From Polyangium jinanense (lineage in GTDB: Bacteria > Myxococcota > Polyangia > Polyangiales > Polyangiaceae), in NCBI RefSeq assembly GCF_028435365.1, contig NZ_JAGTJJ010000029.1, positions 62,001-126,000 on the forward strand: DNA of 64,000 nt, given 5' to 3'. The notes beneath the pieces were generated by a model. The model was given only the letters and a program-made list of their open reading frames with translations. It searched no databases and had not been told where the DNA came from. Position 1 is the stretch's first letter; the number at the start of each line of letters is the position of its first letter. The translations under genes and the position numbers were made by a program. This document shows positions 8,795-16,897 of the stretch, one piece after another.

Positions 8795-9430
8795 TCAGGA
8801 GGGCCGCTCCGGCGCATCCGCTGCGAGCCGCCCTCGCTGGCGCCGCGCCTGCATGCGCCGGAACTTCTCCCGCAGGTGATAAAGCGTCTCCAGGAGCGCG
8901 CCCAGGAATTCGAGCGCCTCTTTTGCGTCCTGGTGCGAGGCCTTCGGATCCGTGGGCAGCACGCCGACGTCGCCGAGGAACCGGAGCTCCTCGCCCCAGC
9001 GGCAAAGCTCCTCGCTGATGAGGCCCTTCGTGTAGAGCGCCCGCAGGCCGTCGAGGAAACGCTCGTGATCGGGCGCGAACTCGCGCACCACGACCTCCAG
9101 CGTGCGCCGCGCCATGACCGCCGTGGCCATCCACGCGCCGGCCGCCTCGCACCGCAGCGTCTCCTGGTACGACTCCATCACCCGCGGCGGGAGCTCGAAA
9201 TCGATGGGCCGGAGCACCGAAGGCCAGAGCTGCCGCGGCTCCGCGGCCGCGCCGTCGGTTTCGTGCTCGTATTCGACGAGCCCAACGCGGTTGCAGCGGG
9301 CGCAGTGGCCGAAGACGTAGTCCTTCGAGGTCCCGTCCTGCTGCTGGTACTTGTGCTCGCCGTGGTGCACGAGCTGCACCTGCATGCGACACGCCTGGCA
9401 ATAAAAGCTCGGGTTGCGCTGCGTCGACAT
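8795..9430 (-). CDS. DUF4145 domain-containing protein with N-terminal zinc ribbon
   Basis: The 211-residue protein has two CxxC pairs (CQAC near residue 11, CARC near 43) that would form a zinc ribbon. A helical DUF4145-type domain follows, with conserved wording such as ESYQETLRCEAAGAWMATAVMARRTLE. DUF4145 occurs alone and fused to nucleases or restriction enzymes; its role is unknown. GAGGAG precedes the ATG. It is the last gene in the run of minus-strand genes behind the T6SS cargo cluster, but its 111-base gap leaves membership uncertain. Confidence 0.75.
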   Translation of the reverse strand: MSTQRNPSFYCQACRMQVQLVHHGEHKYQQQDGTSKDYVFGHCARCNRVGLVEYEHETDGAAAEPRQLWPSVLRPIDFELPPRVMESYQETLRCEAAGAWMATAVMARRTLEVVVREFAPDHERFLDGLRALYTKGLISEELCRWGEELRFLGDVGVLPTDPKASHQDAKEALEFLGALLETLYHLREKFRRMQARRQRGRLAADAPERPS

Positions 9431-9541
9431 GGCTACTCCTCGCGACGATGGATGCCCACTCTTTCACGGAGGCCCGCCGGGAGCAATGCCCATTCCGTGC
9501 CCGACGCACCTCGGCGCCCCCCGTGCGCGGGCCCCCCTGGG

Positions 9542-10141
9542 CTACTCGTCTTCCGGCTTTCCGTCTTCGTACTTCGGCGCGAGCGGCGCGCTCTGCCCCT
9601 TGGGGTCGAGCAGCTCGAAGGTATTGACGCAGAGGCCGAGCGGGACGACCCACACGTCCCATATGTCGAGCGGCGCCATTCCGATGAGCGCGAACAGGCG
9701 ATTGCCGTCCTCGAACATCGTGATGCGCAGTCTGAGCTTGCCGAAATCACTCGCCTGCACCGCGACCGCGTCCGCGGCCCAGCCGAACGGGAACTTGTTC
9801 AGCTTCATGCGCTGGAGCGCGAGCTGCTGGAGATAACATTGCCGCTCCAGCCATTCAGCCACATTGCCCTTCTTCGGCGCGGGGCGGACGCCGACCGTGA
9901 AGAGGATCGGCGGGAGCATCTCCTTCGCCGCGCTGAAGAGCGCGAGCGGGGCGAACTCGGACTCCTTGGAGAAGTCGATCTTGGACGCCGGCGCGGGCTG
10001 CTGATACCAGCCGTCGGGCAGGAGAATGCTGAAATCGAGATCCGAGCGAGGCTGCCGGACCGTGACGGTAATGCAATCCTTCAGCTCTTCCGCGTTCGGG
10101 AAGACGCCTTGGGTCGGGAGATCCGGATCGTCGAGCGCCAT
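9542..10141 (-). CDS. PsbP/DcrB (DUF1795)-like protein, candidate T6SS cargo adaptor
   Basis: The 199-residue protein begins at ATG 10141, supported by AAGGAAGAG upstream. After an acidic N-terminus the sequence reads like the PsbP/DcrB fold: FSILLPDGWYQQ early, alternating strands, and FALIGMAPLDIWD late. DUF1795 proteins include the Eag chaperones that stabilise T6SS effectors, which would suit this position downstream of two VgrGs. The fold assignment is by eye and no signal peptide is present. An alternative is an immunity protein. Confidence 0.5.
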   Translation of the reverse strand: MALDDPDLPTQGVFPNAEELKDCITVTVRQPRSDLDFSILLPDGWYQQPAPASKIDFSKESEFAPLALFSAAKEMLPPILFTVGVRPAPKKGNVAEWLERQCYLQQLALQRMKLNKFPFGWAADAVAVQASDFGKLRLRITMFEDGNRLFALIGMAPLDIWDVWVVPLGLCVNTFELLDPKGQSAPLAPKYEDGKPEDE

Positions 10142-10166
10142 GTCGAGCTCTTCCTTGCTGGAATCG

Positions 10167-10172
10167 AGTCTA
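10167..10172 (-). promoter_or_regulatory. Putative internal -10 element TAGACT
   Basis: TGC-TAGACT lies 25 bases before the ATG at 10141, with a Shine-Dalgarno between. It falls between the beta-propeller stop and the next gene, and could allow separate expression of the last genes of the locus. Confidence 0.35.
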
Positions 10173-10181
10173 GCACCTTCG

Positions 10182-11207
10182 TCACGAGGGATCGTCGAAG
10201 ACGAAGAGGTGCGCGAGGCCCTCGCCGTCGACGGCGATCGTGCGGCCATCGAACAGGCGGGGCGTGCCGATGATCTCGTCCGGCTCGGCGAGCGCGGCGA
10301 AGGTCTCGCGCTTGACGTCGAGCAGGATGAAGCGGGTCGTCGCCGGGCGCTCCTCGTCGCCGGGCTTTTCCGTGCGGAAGAAGGCGACAGAGCGGGCGCT
10401 CTGCGTGAACGTGGGCGTGCGCGCCGGGTCGAGGTAGCTGCTCTCGTAAAGGACGTGGCCCTCGCCTTCGAGGCGCGGGACGACGATGAGCGCGGTTTTC
10501 TCCTGGTCTTCGTGCACGCAGAAGAGGCCGAGCGTCGCGCCCTTGGGTGACCAGAAAGGCAGGATGTGGACGTTTCCGCCCGGGATCTCGGTGAAGATCG
10601 AGGTCACGACCGCGTTTTTCTCGCGCTTGACGAGCCAGACCTCGGAGATCTCCTCGCCCTCGCGCCCGGCCGTGTATACGATGTGCTCGCCGTCGGGCGA
10701 GACCACGATCTGCGCAGGGAACGAGGGATCGGCGTCGTCCTCGAAGGGGCCGAGCGCGCGCGGCTCTTCCTCGTCGAGCCCATACCGAAGCAGCGATTTG
10801 CGATAGGGATCCGCGACAAGGATGGCTTTGCCACCGGCTGTCCAGCCAAACCCCGTCCCTTCCACGCGCCGGATCTCGCCCGGCGCATCCGCACTCGCCC
10901 AGCCGACGGTGCCGCGCGCGCCATGACCGAGGAGCGGCGCGACGCGATACGCGATGTGCGAGCCGTCCGGGGAAAATGCGAGGTCCTCGACGCGGCCGGG
11001 CTTGAAGGGGACGAGGAGCCGGACCGAGTGGGCATTGTGGATCTCGCCGATCCAGATTCCGGTTTGTCCCTCGGGACCGTCTTCGCGGACAAAGGCGATA
11101 CGATGGCCGGAGGGCGCGAGCCGGCAGAGCCGCAGGACGGCGTCGCTGGGCACGGGCGCTTGGAGCGTGCGGTGCTGGTAGCGGAGTCCGGCTAGTTGGG
11201 TGGCCAT
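10182..11207 (-). CDS. Cytoplasmic TolB/WD40-like beta-propeller protein
   Basis: The 341-residue product consists of repeating blades with the TolB-type wording SPDGSHIAY, VSPDGEHIVY and WSPKGATLGL, about 45-55 residues apart, giving roughly six blades. There is no signal peptide, unlike periplasmic TolB, so it acts in the cytoplasm. It overlaps the upstream 101-residue gene by 16 bases and sits downstream of the extended VgrG. The position suggests a role in effector handling or immunity, which is inference from neighbourhood only. Confidence 0.65.
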   Translation of the reverse strand: MATQLAGLRYQHRTLQAPVPSDAVLRLCRLAPSGHRIAFVREDGPEGQTGIWIGEIHNAHSVRLLVPFKPGRVEDLAFSPDGSHIAYRVAPLLGHGARGTVGWASADAPGEIRRVEGTGFGWTAGGKAILVADPYRKSLLRYGLDEEEPRALGPFEDDADPSFPAQIVVSPDGEHIVYTAGREGEEISEVWLVKREKNAVVTSIFTEIPGGNVHILPFWSPKGATLGLFCVHEDQEKTALIVVPRLEGEGHVLYESSYLDPARTPTFTQSARSVAFFRTEKPGDEERPATTRFILLDVKRETFAALAEPDEIIGTPRLFDGRTIAVDGEGLAHLFVFDDPS

Positions 11208-11497
11208 GCCGTGAAATATCCGTTGAGCTCGTGCAGGCGTTCGATGAAATCAGCGAGGTCCGGATCGGGCGCCGGCTCGAGCTCGCGGACGGCGAGCAGG
11301 CCGATCGTGATGGATTCGCGCTCGTCCTCGGTGGGCGTGCGGTCGTTCGCCGTCATCGATTGCATGGCGGCGAGCTGGCGGGCGATGGATTCGTAGGTGA
11401 CCGAGCGCGGGGCGCCTTGGAAGCGCGCCTCGGCCTCGATCTGCGTCTGCGCGAGGACGTCGAAAAAATCCTTCCGGTTGTCGAGCGGACGGTTCAT
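11192..11497 (-). CDS. Small acidic protein following the extended VgrG; candidate immunity protein
   Basis: The 101-residue, soluble, acidic protein has no signal peptide or recognisable domain. It starts six bases after the VgrG stop and overlaps the beta-propeller gene, so it belongs to the operon. Placement directly behind a VgrG with an unusual C-terminal extension is the classic position for a cognate immunity gene. The sequence itself does not show this. Confidence 0.5.
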   Translation of the reverse strand: MNRPLDNRKDFFDVLAQTQIEAEARFQGAPRSVTYESIARQLAAMQSMTANDRTPTEDERESITIGLLAVRELEPAPDPDLADFIERLHELNGYFTAWPPN

Positions 11498-11503
11498 GCG
11501 GGA

Positions 11504-14074
11504 TCAGGCGGCGGGCTTCACGCCGATTTCGTTGATGTTCGAGTTGTTGCCGATGTAATACTGGGTCGCGCCGCCCGGGGTCATCACCGGCTTGTTCTTC
11601 ACGCTCCACGTGTCGAGGATCTTCGCCGCCGTGGTCTTCAGGTAGGGCGTGGACGGCGGAATGGCATACGGCTTCGCGATCTTCTCGACGACCGTGCCGT
11701 CCTGCTTCGTTCCCATCCAGCCAATGCCGAGATCGGGCGGCGTGGCCATGGAGCTCGCGAAGTAATTGCCCTTGAACCCGCCCGGGACCTGCCATTGCGT
11801 GAGCCGCTTCGGCGCCGGCGGCGGCGGACCCACGGAGAGGGGCTCCTTGAAATCGACGCCCCTCATGTGACTCAGGATCTCGTTGATCTCCTGCGGGTAG
11901 TTGTAATTGCGCACCTTCCCGAGGGCCTGGTCGAATTTCTGGCCGTTGTCCTTGTAGAAGTGGAGCGCGATCTTCTTCCGGGCGGCCATCTGCGCGACGC
12001 TGCTGCCCTTCTCCGCGGCGATCTTGAACATCTGCGGCGTCGGGGGCCGGAAGCCGATGATCTGGCGCTGCATGGCCAGGCGCACGGCCTTGGGCTTGGG
12101 CTGGCCAAACGTCTCCAGAACCGCGCCGAGCGTGCGACCCTGGGGCCTTCGCGCGCCGTCGCTCGCGCTGCCCTCGACCTTGGGCGCTCCCCCGGGCACG
12201 CTCTTCGTATTGACGTAGACGTGTTTGCCCTCGATGATGACGTCTCCGCCCGATTTCAGGACGACGTTGCGATCGGCGAGCAAATTGATGTTCGCGTCGT
12301 CGAGGATGCTCGTGCCCTTGCCCGTGGTGAGCGAGATCTTCGGGTGGACCGTCTCGATCATCGTCTCCTTGAGCACCATCGTGGGCTCGTTCGGTTTGTC
12401 CGGGTCTTTCTCCCGGAACTCGACCATGGCGGCGACGCTGCGCTGGCCGACCATGACGTTGTCGACGGCGCCGATGAAGGAGCTCCTGTTTGCGCCCACG
12501 AAGATCGAGCGATTCGCGCCCGTCCGCTCGTTTTCGTTCGCCTTGACGAGCTTCGAGAGGTTTCGCTGGGCCTGCATGTAGAGCACCTCCTTGCCCGCGG
12601 CATCGTCGAAGGTGATCTCGTTCCAGCCCTCGGATTTCGGCGAGGACTGCGATTTCCACGTGCTCACCGTCCGCTGCTCGGGGAGGTTGAAAGGCACGGG
12701 CGCGACCTTGTTGTAGGCGCGGCCGAGAAGGACGGGTTGATCCGGATCCCCTTCGAGGAAGCCGATCAAGACCTCCTGGCTCACGCGCGGCAGGACGATC
12801 ATACCGAACGCGCCGCCGGCCCAGCCCTGGCTCACGCGAATCCAGCAGGACGATTGATCGTCGTATTGCCCGTCGCGATCCCAGTGGAATTGCACGCGCA
12901 CGCGGCCGTGCTCGTCGGTGTGGATCTCCTCGCCCTTCGGGCCGACGACGATCGCGCTCTCGACGCCCTCGACGACGGGCTTCGGCGTGACCTTCATCGG
13001 CCGGAACCGCGTCTTCTCCTCGACGAACGCGGCATACCCGGAGAGCGTCCACTCGCCGTCGTGCGTGCCTTCGAGCGAGACCTCCGTGCAGAGGAAGCGG
13101 CCCGCCGAGACGTCGCCGCGCGGGTGATTCTCGATCTTGAAGAGCAGCCCCGGCGCGAGGTCGTACGCGTTCGCGTCGAACTGGAGCTCGCGCTTGCCGC
13201 GGCGCGCGGCCGCGAGGTCGATGTCGGCGACAAGCTTGCCCTCGGGGTCCGCAGGGACGCGCGGCTGCTCGCGCCGATCCTTGACGAGCCCGGCGGGCGT
13301 GTACCGGTAAAGCTCGTAAAAATCCTCGGGCTTCGAGGCCTTCTCGGCGTCGCCGAGGAGGTGGAAATCGGGGCGCACGAAGTCGTAATCGCGGAAGCTC
13401 GCCGCGCCGGGGCGAATGCGGTGCGCGATCTTGACGTTGCGGACGAACTCCTTGCGCGCGTCCTGGTTCGGCGCGTACACGAAGGGCAGGATGGGGCGCT
13501 CCTCGCCCGCCTCGGGTTTGTCCGAAAGGATCAGCTCGGTCGTGTACGTGCCGGCGTTGCCGCCGCCGACCTGCTTGAAGAAATAGGAGATGCCCTCCTC
13601 TTCGAGCAGGCGGCTCACGAAGTCGTAATCGCTCTCCTCGTACTGGACGCGATATTCGTGCTCCTGGTGCTCGTCGACCGTCTTCATCTGGTGGACGATC
13701 GAATACTCGTCGAGGATCTGCTTGACGATCGCGGGGATCGTCATGTGCTGGAAGATGCGGTTCCGCTTGCGGAGCCTGAGGAGCCACATCTGCGGCACGA
13801 TCCGCACGAAATAGGTCGAAAGACCCGTCGGCTCGGCCTGCACCATCTGAATGTGGCTGGCGACGCCGGACCACGCGCGCGGCCCCGAGAGCGGGCCGCC
13901 CATCATCAAGAATGCGGCAGGTCTCCCGACGAACCCCTCGAGATCGAGCCCTGGCAGGCGCGAGCGCGCGAGCACGCCCACGTCGAACGAGCCAGAGATC
14001 GGCTCCCGGACGGAGAAATGCCGCACCGAGAGGGAGTCTTCATTGTTTTCGAAGGCAAGCTCCAGCAGCGCCAT
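11504..14074 (-). CDS. vgrG: T6SS spike protein VgrG with C-terminal extension (specialised VgrG)
   Basis: The 856-residue protein has the gp27-like base (about 1-380, with FVSRLLEEEGISYFF), the gp5 OB fold (TDEHGRVRVQFHWDRDG near 386-402, then SCWIRVSQGWAGGAFGM and PRVSQEVLIGFLEGDPDQP), and the beta-helix needle rich in VGANRSSFIGAVD repeats to about 625. Residues ~630-856 are extra compared with the paralogous VgrG at 18194. That extension is helical, then ends in a short beta-rich stretch, KPVMTPGGATQYYI near 829-841, recalling C-terminal toxin modules. VgrG caps the Hcp tube and is delivered into target cells, so this may be an effector. Operon member. Confidence 0.93.
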   Translation of the reverse strand: MALLELAFENNEDSLSVRHFSVREPISGSFDVGVLARSRLPGLDLEGFVGRPAAFLMMGGPLSGPRAWSGVASHIQMVQAEPTGLSTYFVRIVPQMWLLRLRKRNRIFQHMTIPAIVKQILDEYSIVHQMKTVDEHQEHEYRVQYEESDYDFVSRLLEEEGISYFFKQVGGGNAGTYTTELILSDKPEAGEERPILPFVYAPNQDARKEFVRNVKIAHRIRPGAASFRDYDFVRPDFHLLGDAEKASKPEDFYELYRYTPAGLVKDRREQPRVPADPEGKLVADIDLAAARRGKRELQFDANAYDLAPGLLFKIENHPRGDVSAGRFLCTEVSLEGTHDGEWTLSGYAAFVEEKTRFRPMKVTPKPVVEGVESAIVVGPKGEEIHTDEHGRVRVQFHWDRDGQYDDQSSCWIRVSQGWAGGAFGMIVLPRVSQEVLIGFLEGDPDQPVLLGRAYNKVAPVPFNLPEQRTVSTWKSQSSPKSEGWNEITFDDAAGKEVLYMQAQRNLSKLVKANENERTGANRSIFVGANRSSFIGAVDNVMVGQRSVAAMVEFREKDPDKPNEPTMVLKETMIETVHPKISLTTGKGTSILDDANINLLADRNVVLKSGGDVIIEGKHVYVNTKSVPGGAPKVEGSASDGARRPQGRTLGAVLETFGQPKPKAVRLAMQRQIIGFRPPTPQMFKIAAEKGSSVAQMAARKKIALHFYKDNGQKFDQALGKVRNYNYPQEINEILSHMRGVDFKEPLSVGPPPPAPKRLTQWQVPGGFKGNYFASSMATPPDLGIGWMGTKQDGTVVEKIAKPYAIPPSTPYLKTTAAKILDTWSVKNKPVMTPGGATQYYIGNNSNINEIGVKPAA

Positions 14075-14094
14075 GATCGGCCTCTTCGGTTACG

Positions 14095-14607
14095 TCAGAT
14101 CGTGTCGTCCGGATCGTCTTGCTTCACGGGGCGCAAGGGCGGGAGCGCGCGACCGTGCGTGATGTCCGCGACGCGCGCGAACCAGCGCGTCGTCCACGTG
14201 GCGGCGAGATCCCTGAGCTTCTCCATGCCCTCGTCGAGTATCTCCCGCGTCGTCGTGGCGAGGGGGAAATCCTTCTTCAGGAAATACATGCGTTTGTCCG
14301 GGTCGAGGTGGAAATACCCTCCCCCCTGGTCGAAGAGCCCGCCGATCGCCGGATCGTTGAGCGCGCGGCCGACCTTCATGAAGGCGTCGATCTGCGCCTC
14401 CGGCGCGCCGTCGCGCCACGCCTTCGCCACGAAGACGCGCCCGACGAGCGCGTCCTTCTCGGGCTCGTGCCGGAAGCCGAACTCGCCGAACGAGATGTCC
14501 CCGTTCGCATCGAACGCCGCGTCGTAGCGGTTTTCTTTGCGCGCGTAGAACTGCATGAGGGCCTCGGCCCTGTCCCGCCCCGGCGGCATCGCGCTGTTCG
14601 TCGCCAT
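14095..14607 (-). CDS. Small protein between lipase effector and VgrG; possible effector chaperone
   Basis: The 170-residue soluble protein lacks a signal peptide. Residues ~25-60 contain DANGDISFGEFGFRHEPEKD and VGRVFVAKAW, which look like the strands of a CesT-type secretion chaperone. The C-terminal half is helical. It follows the lipase gene by 30 bases and precedes VgrG by 20. Lipase immunity proteins are normally exported to the periplasm, so a cytoplasmic chaperone role is more likely than immunity. Family not firmly identified. Confidence 0.5.
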   Translation of the reverse strand: MATNSAMPPGRDRAEALMQFYARKENRYDAAFDANGDISFGEFGFRHEPEKDALVGRVFVAKAWRDGAPEAQIDAFMKVGRALNDPAIGGLFDQGGGYFHLDPDKRMYFLKKDFPLATTTREILDEGMEKLRDLAATWTTRWFARVADITHGRALPPLRPVKQDDPDDTI

Positions 14608-14637
14608 CGTCGTCCCTTTGCCTTCCGCCTCGGCGCC

Positions 14638-15963
14638 TTATTTGTTCTTGCCGCAGCCGCAGGTGTCGCCGGTGTTCCGGTTCTGCTGCTGGTAGGCCTT
14701 GAAATAAAGATCGTCGTCGATGCCGTGGTATTCGGTCATCCCCGGCAGCCAGTGCTTGTCGAGGTTCTTGCCGTTCGTCTCGAAATCGGCAGCCTGGCCG
14801 CGCTCGCCCGAGAACGTGACGACGTTGCCGCCGCCCGCGTACTTCGCGTGATTGCTCGGATTGTCGCCGAGGCCGAACACCATCGGCGTCGCGTCGTTCA
14901 CGTGCACGTAATGCGTGTACTTCGGCCCGTTCACCCATTGCGGCGCCGCGGAGCCGAAGCTCGTGACCTTGACGTTCTCGTCGAGGCCCGCGTTCGGCGA
15001 GGGCGAACCCGCCTTGAGCGTGTTGTTCGCGTCGTAGAGCGCGAGGCTCGTGACGGCGCCGCCCTGGCTATGGGCGAAGATCTCGACGGGCCGCCCCGAC
15101 TCGCGCTCGGCCACGACGAGGTCGCTCAGCGTGTTCACCGCGGGGTTTCGTCCGTCCGTCGTGAGGTCCTTCTTGCCCGCCGCCGCCTCGCGAATGAGGC
15201 GCCGATCCTTCGAGGTCTGCTGCGCGTCCTTGGCAAACCCTTCGGTGGCATTGTAAACGCCGACGACGGTGGCGCACGTCATGTCGCCGAGCTGCTTCAG
15301 CGTCTCGCAATGGGTGGTGCGCGTCGTATTGATGCCGTTGACGTAGAAGATCGTGCGCGGAGGTTTGCCCTCGGTGCATTTCGCGCAGCAATCCTTCGTC
15401 GCCTGCGAGGTGTTTCGCGCAGGATCGTCCGGCCGTTCTGGGTCGTAGGCCGAATGGGTCGCCGACGATGGGTTGTAGCCGCTTTTCTTCGCGTTTTCTA
15501 TATCGGCCCGCGTGACCTCCTGGCCCTTCTGGGTGAGCGGCACGCATTTGCCGTTCACGTAGCCGAAGATCGCGCCGTCGTGGTCGACGTCCTTGCCGGT
15601 GCACGCAATACAAGGCTGGGCCGGGGGTTTGCCCGTGAAATGCTCCTTGGCCTTCGCATACGCGTCGCTGACGGCCTTCGCGCCGGAGTCGAGCGCGTCC
15701 TTGCCCGCGCCGAGCACGTTGTACCCGGCGTCCGCCACGGCCCGCGTCGCGCCCCGGACCCCTTCCTTGACGGTGTCCTTGACCGCGACCGCGGCATTGC
15801 CGACGGCCTTCGCGCCCGTCACGACGGCATTGCCGACGGCCTTCGCGCCGCTGACGATCCCGTCGCCAATCATCTGCGCGCCACCCGTGATGGCGCCGGC
15901 TGTCTTCTTGGCCGCGTTCGAGGCCGCGCCCAAAGCTCTCTGCAATAGACCGCCACCAGGCAT
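14638..15963 (-). CDS. Putative T6SS lipase effector (alpha/beta hydrolase)
   Basis: The 441-residue protein starts with an Ala/Gly-rich amphipathic region of repeated GAKAVGNA units (about 36-60). A Cys cluster follows (C118, C121, C140, C192, C193, C196), then a hydrolase domain. IFYVNGINTT forms the first strand and oxyanion region. The nucleophile elbow AHSQGG gives Ser299, VHVNDATP gives Asp357, and EYHGIDD gives His413 as plausible triad. The arrangement resembles T6SS phospholipases (Tle type) that attack target membranes. It is encoded four bases before the DUF4123 adaptor ends, in the position expected of that adaptor's cargo. The exact Tle class is not assigned. Confidence 0.78.
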   Translation of the reverse strand: MPGGGLLQRALGAASNAAKKTAGAITGGAQMIGDGIVSGAKAVGNAVVTGAKAVGNAAVAVKDTVKEGVRGATRAVADAGYNVLGAGKDALDSGAKAVSDAYAKAKEHFTGKPPAQPCIACTGKDVDHDGAIFGYVNGKCVPLTQKGQEVTRADIENAKKSGYNPSSATHSAYDPERPDDPARNTSQATKDCCAKCTEGKPPRTIFYVNGINTTRTTHCETLKQLGDMTCATVVGVYNATEGFAKDAQQTSKDRRLIREAAAGKKDLTTDGRNPAVNTLSDLVVAERESGRPVEIFAHSQGGAVTSLALYDANNTLKAGSPSPNAGLDENVKVTSFGSAAPQWVNGPKYTHYVHVNDATPMVFGLGDNPSNHAKYAGGGNVVTFSGERGQAADFETNGKNLDKHWLPGMTEYHGIDDDLYFKAYQQQNRNTGDTCGCGKNK

Positions 15964-15966
15964 GAC

Positions 15967-16884
15967 TCAGGTCTCCTCGAGCGTACGAAGAAGCTTGCGC
16001 GTGAAGTCCGAGATCCACGCGGCCTTGTCACCGGACGAGAGGTGCTTGGCCGCGAGCGTCTCCGCCACGGCCGGCATCGCCGTATCGAAATCACCGCCGA
16101 GCGCCCAGGCCGTGATCACGTACGTCACGAGCTCGAGCTCCGTCGTGAAGCCGTGCAGCGTGCGCGCACGATCGATCTGTTCGGCGACGAAATACTTGAG
16201 CGAAGGCCTCGGCTCCTCCCGCGCGTCCGGAAACTGCGTCTGGAGGAAGTTCACCGTGCGATCCGTGAAGCGCTCCTCCGAGGCCTTGGAGAAGGCGCGC
16301 ATCTGCGCCGGGCGCAGCTTGTAGAGGACGTCCTCGCGCTTGCGCGGCGCGCCCTCGACGAGGCGTTTCCAGAAGAGCGCGCCGAGGCCGTCTTCCGTGG
16401 GGATGCCGTACTCGCTCACGGGGCCGTAAAAATCGTCGAGCTCCTGCGCGGTGCAGCAGTCGAGCCACGTGACGAGCACGCGCGGATCGTAGAAGCGGAA
16501 GTTCATCTTCGTGCCCGCCGGCGACTGGACCAGGAGGTAGCGGCGGAAGTGACGACGCACGCCTTCGAGGTTCGTGTCGGCGATCGCGAAGATGCAGAGG
16601 CTCGGATCCTCGGTGAGGCCCTCGCGCAGCCAGGTCCAGGTCGAAGGATCGACCTGGAAGAGGTACGGCGCGGCGTCGGCCCACTCGCTCGCGTCCTTGG
16701 GTTTGTAGAGACAGACCGCGGCGTGGGGGCCGGCTTGCGTGGCCTTCTCCGCGACGAACGGCGCGTCCGCAGCGTCGACCGCGGCGAACAGGCGGCCCGA
16801 TCGCGTGAGGCGCTCGATGCCGTCGGCGAAGGCCGCGGTCGTGACGAGAGGGGACTCGTGCTCGTTCATGCCGTTGTCCATCAA
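15967..16884 (-). CDS. DUF4123 adaptor (T6SS effector-loading protein, Tap/TEC type)
   Basis: The 305-residue protein carries the DUF4123 hallmark LLVQSPAGTKMNFRFYDPRVLVTWL-like region (about 125-150; key residues are the RFYDPR core). DUF4123 proteins bind a VgrG tip and load the effector encoded immediately downstream, here the lipase. They act in the cytoplasm and are not themselves delivered. Gene order VgrG-PAAR-DUF4123-lipase is the textbook arrangement. Spacing is 13 bases from the PAAR gene and 3 from the lipase gene. Confidence 0.88.
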   Translation of the reverse strand: MMDNGMNEHESPLVTTAAFADGIERLTRSGRLFAAVDAADAPFVAEKATQAGPHAAVCLYKPKDASEWADAAPYLFQVDPSTWTWLREGLTEDPSLCIFAIADTNLEGVRRHFRRYLLVQSPAGTKMNFRFYDPRVLVTWLDCCTAQELDDFYGPVSEYGIPTEDGLGALFWKRLVEGAPRKREDVLYKLRPAQMRAFSKASEERFTDRTVNFLQTQFPDAREEPRPSLKYFVAEQIDRARTLHGFTTELELVTYVITAWALGGDFDTAMPAVAETLAAKHLSSGDKAAWISDFTRKLLRTLEET

Positions 16885-16897
16885 GCCTCGTTCTCCC

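Noticed and set aside
11231..14527. 1098-codon plus-strand frame opposite the extended VgrG
   Set aside because: Composition is Arg/Asp/Leu-rich with no domain. It is the complement of the VgrG coding frame.
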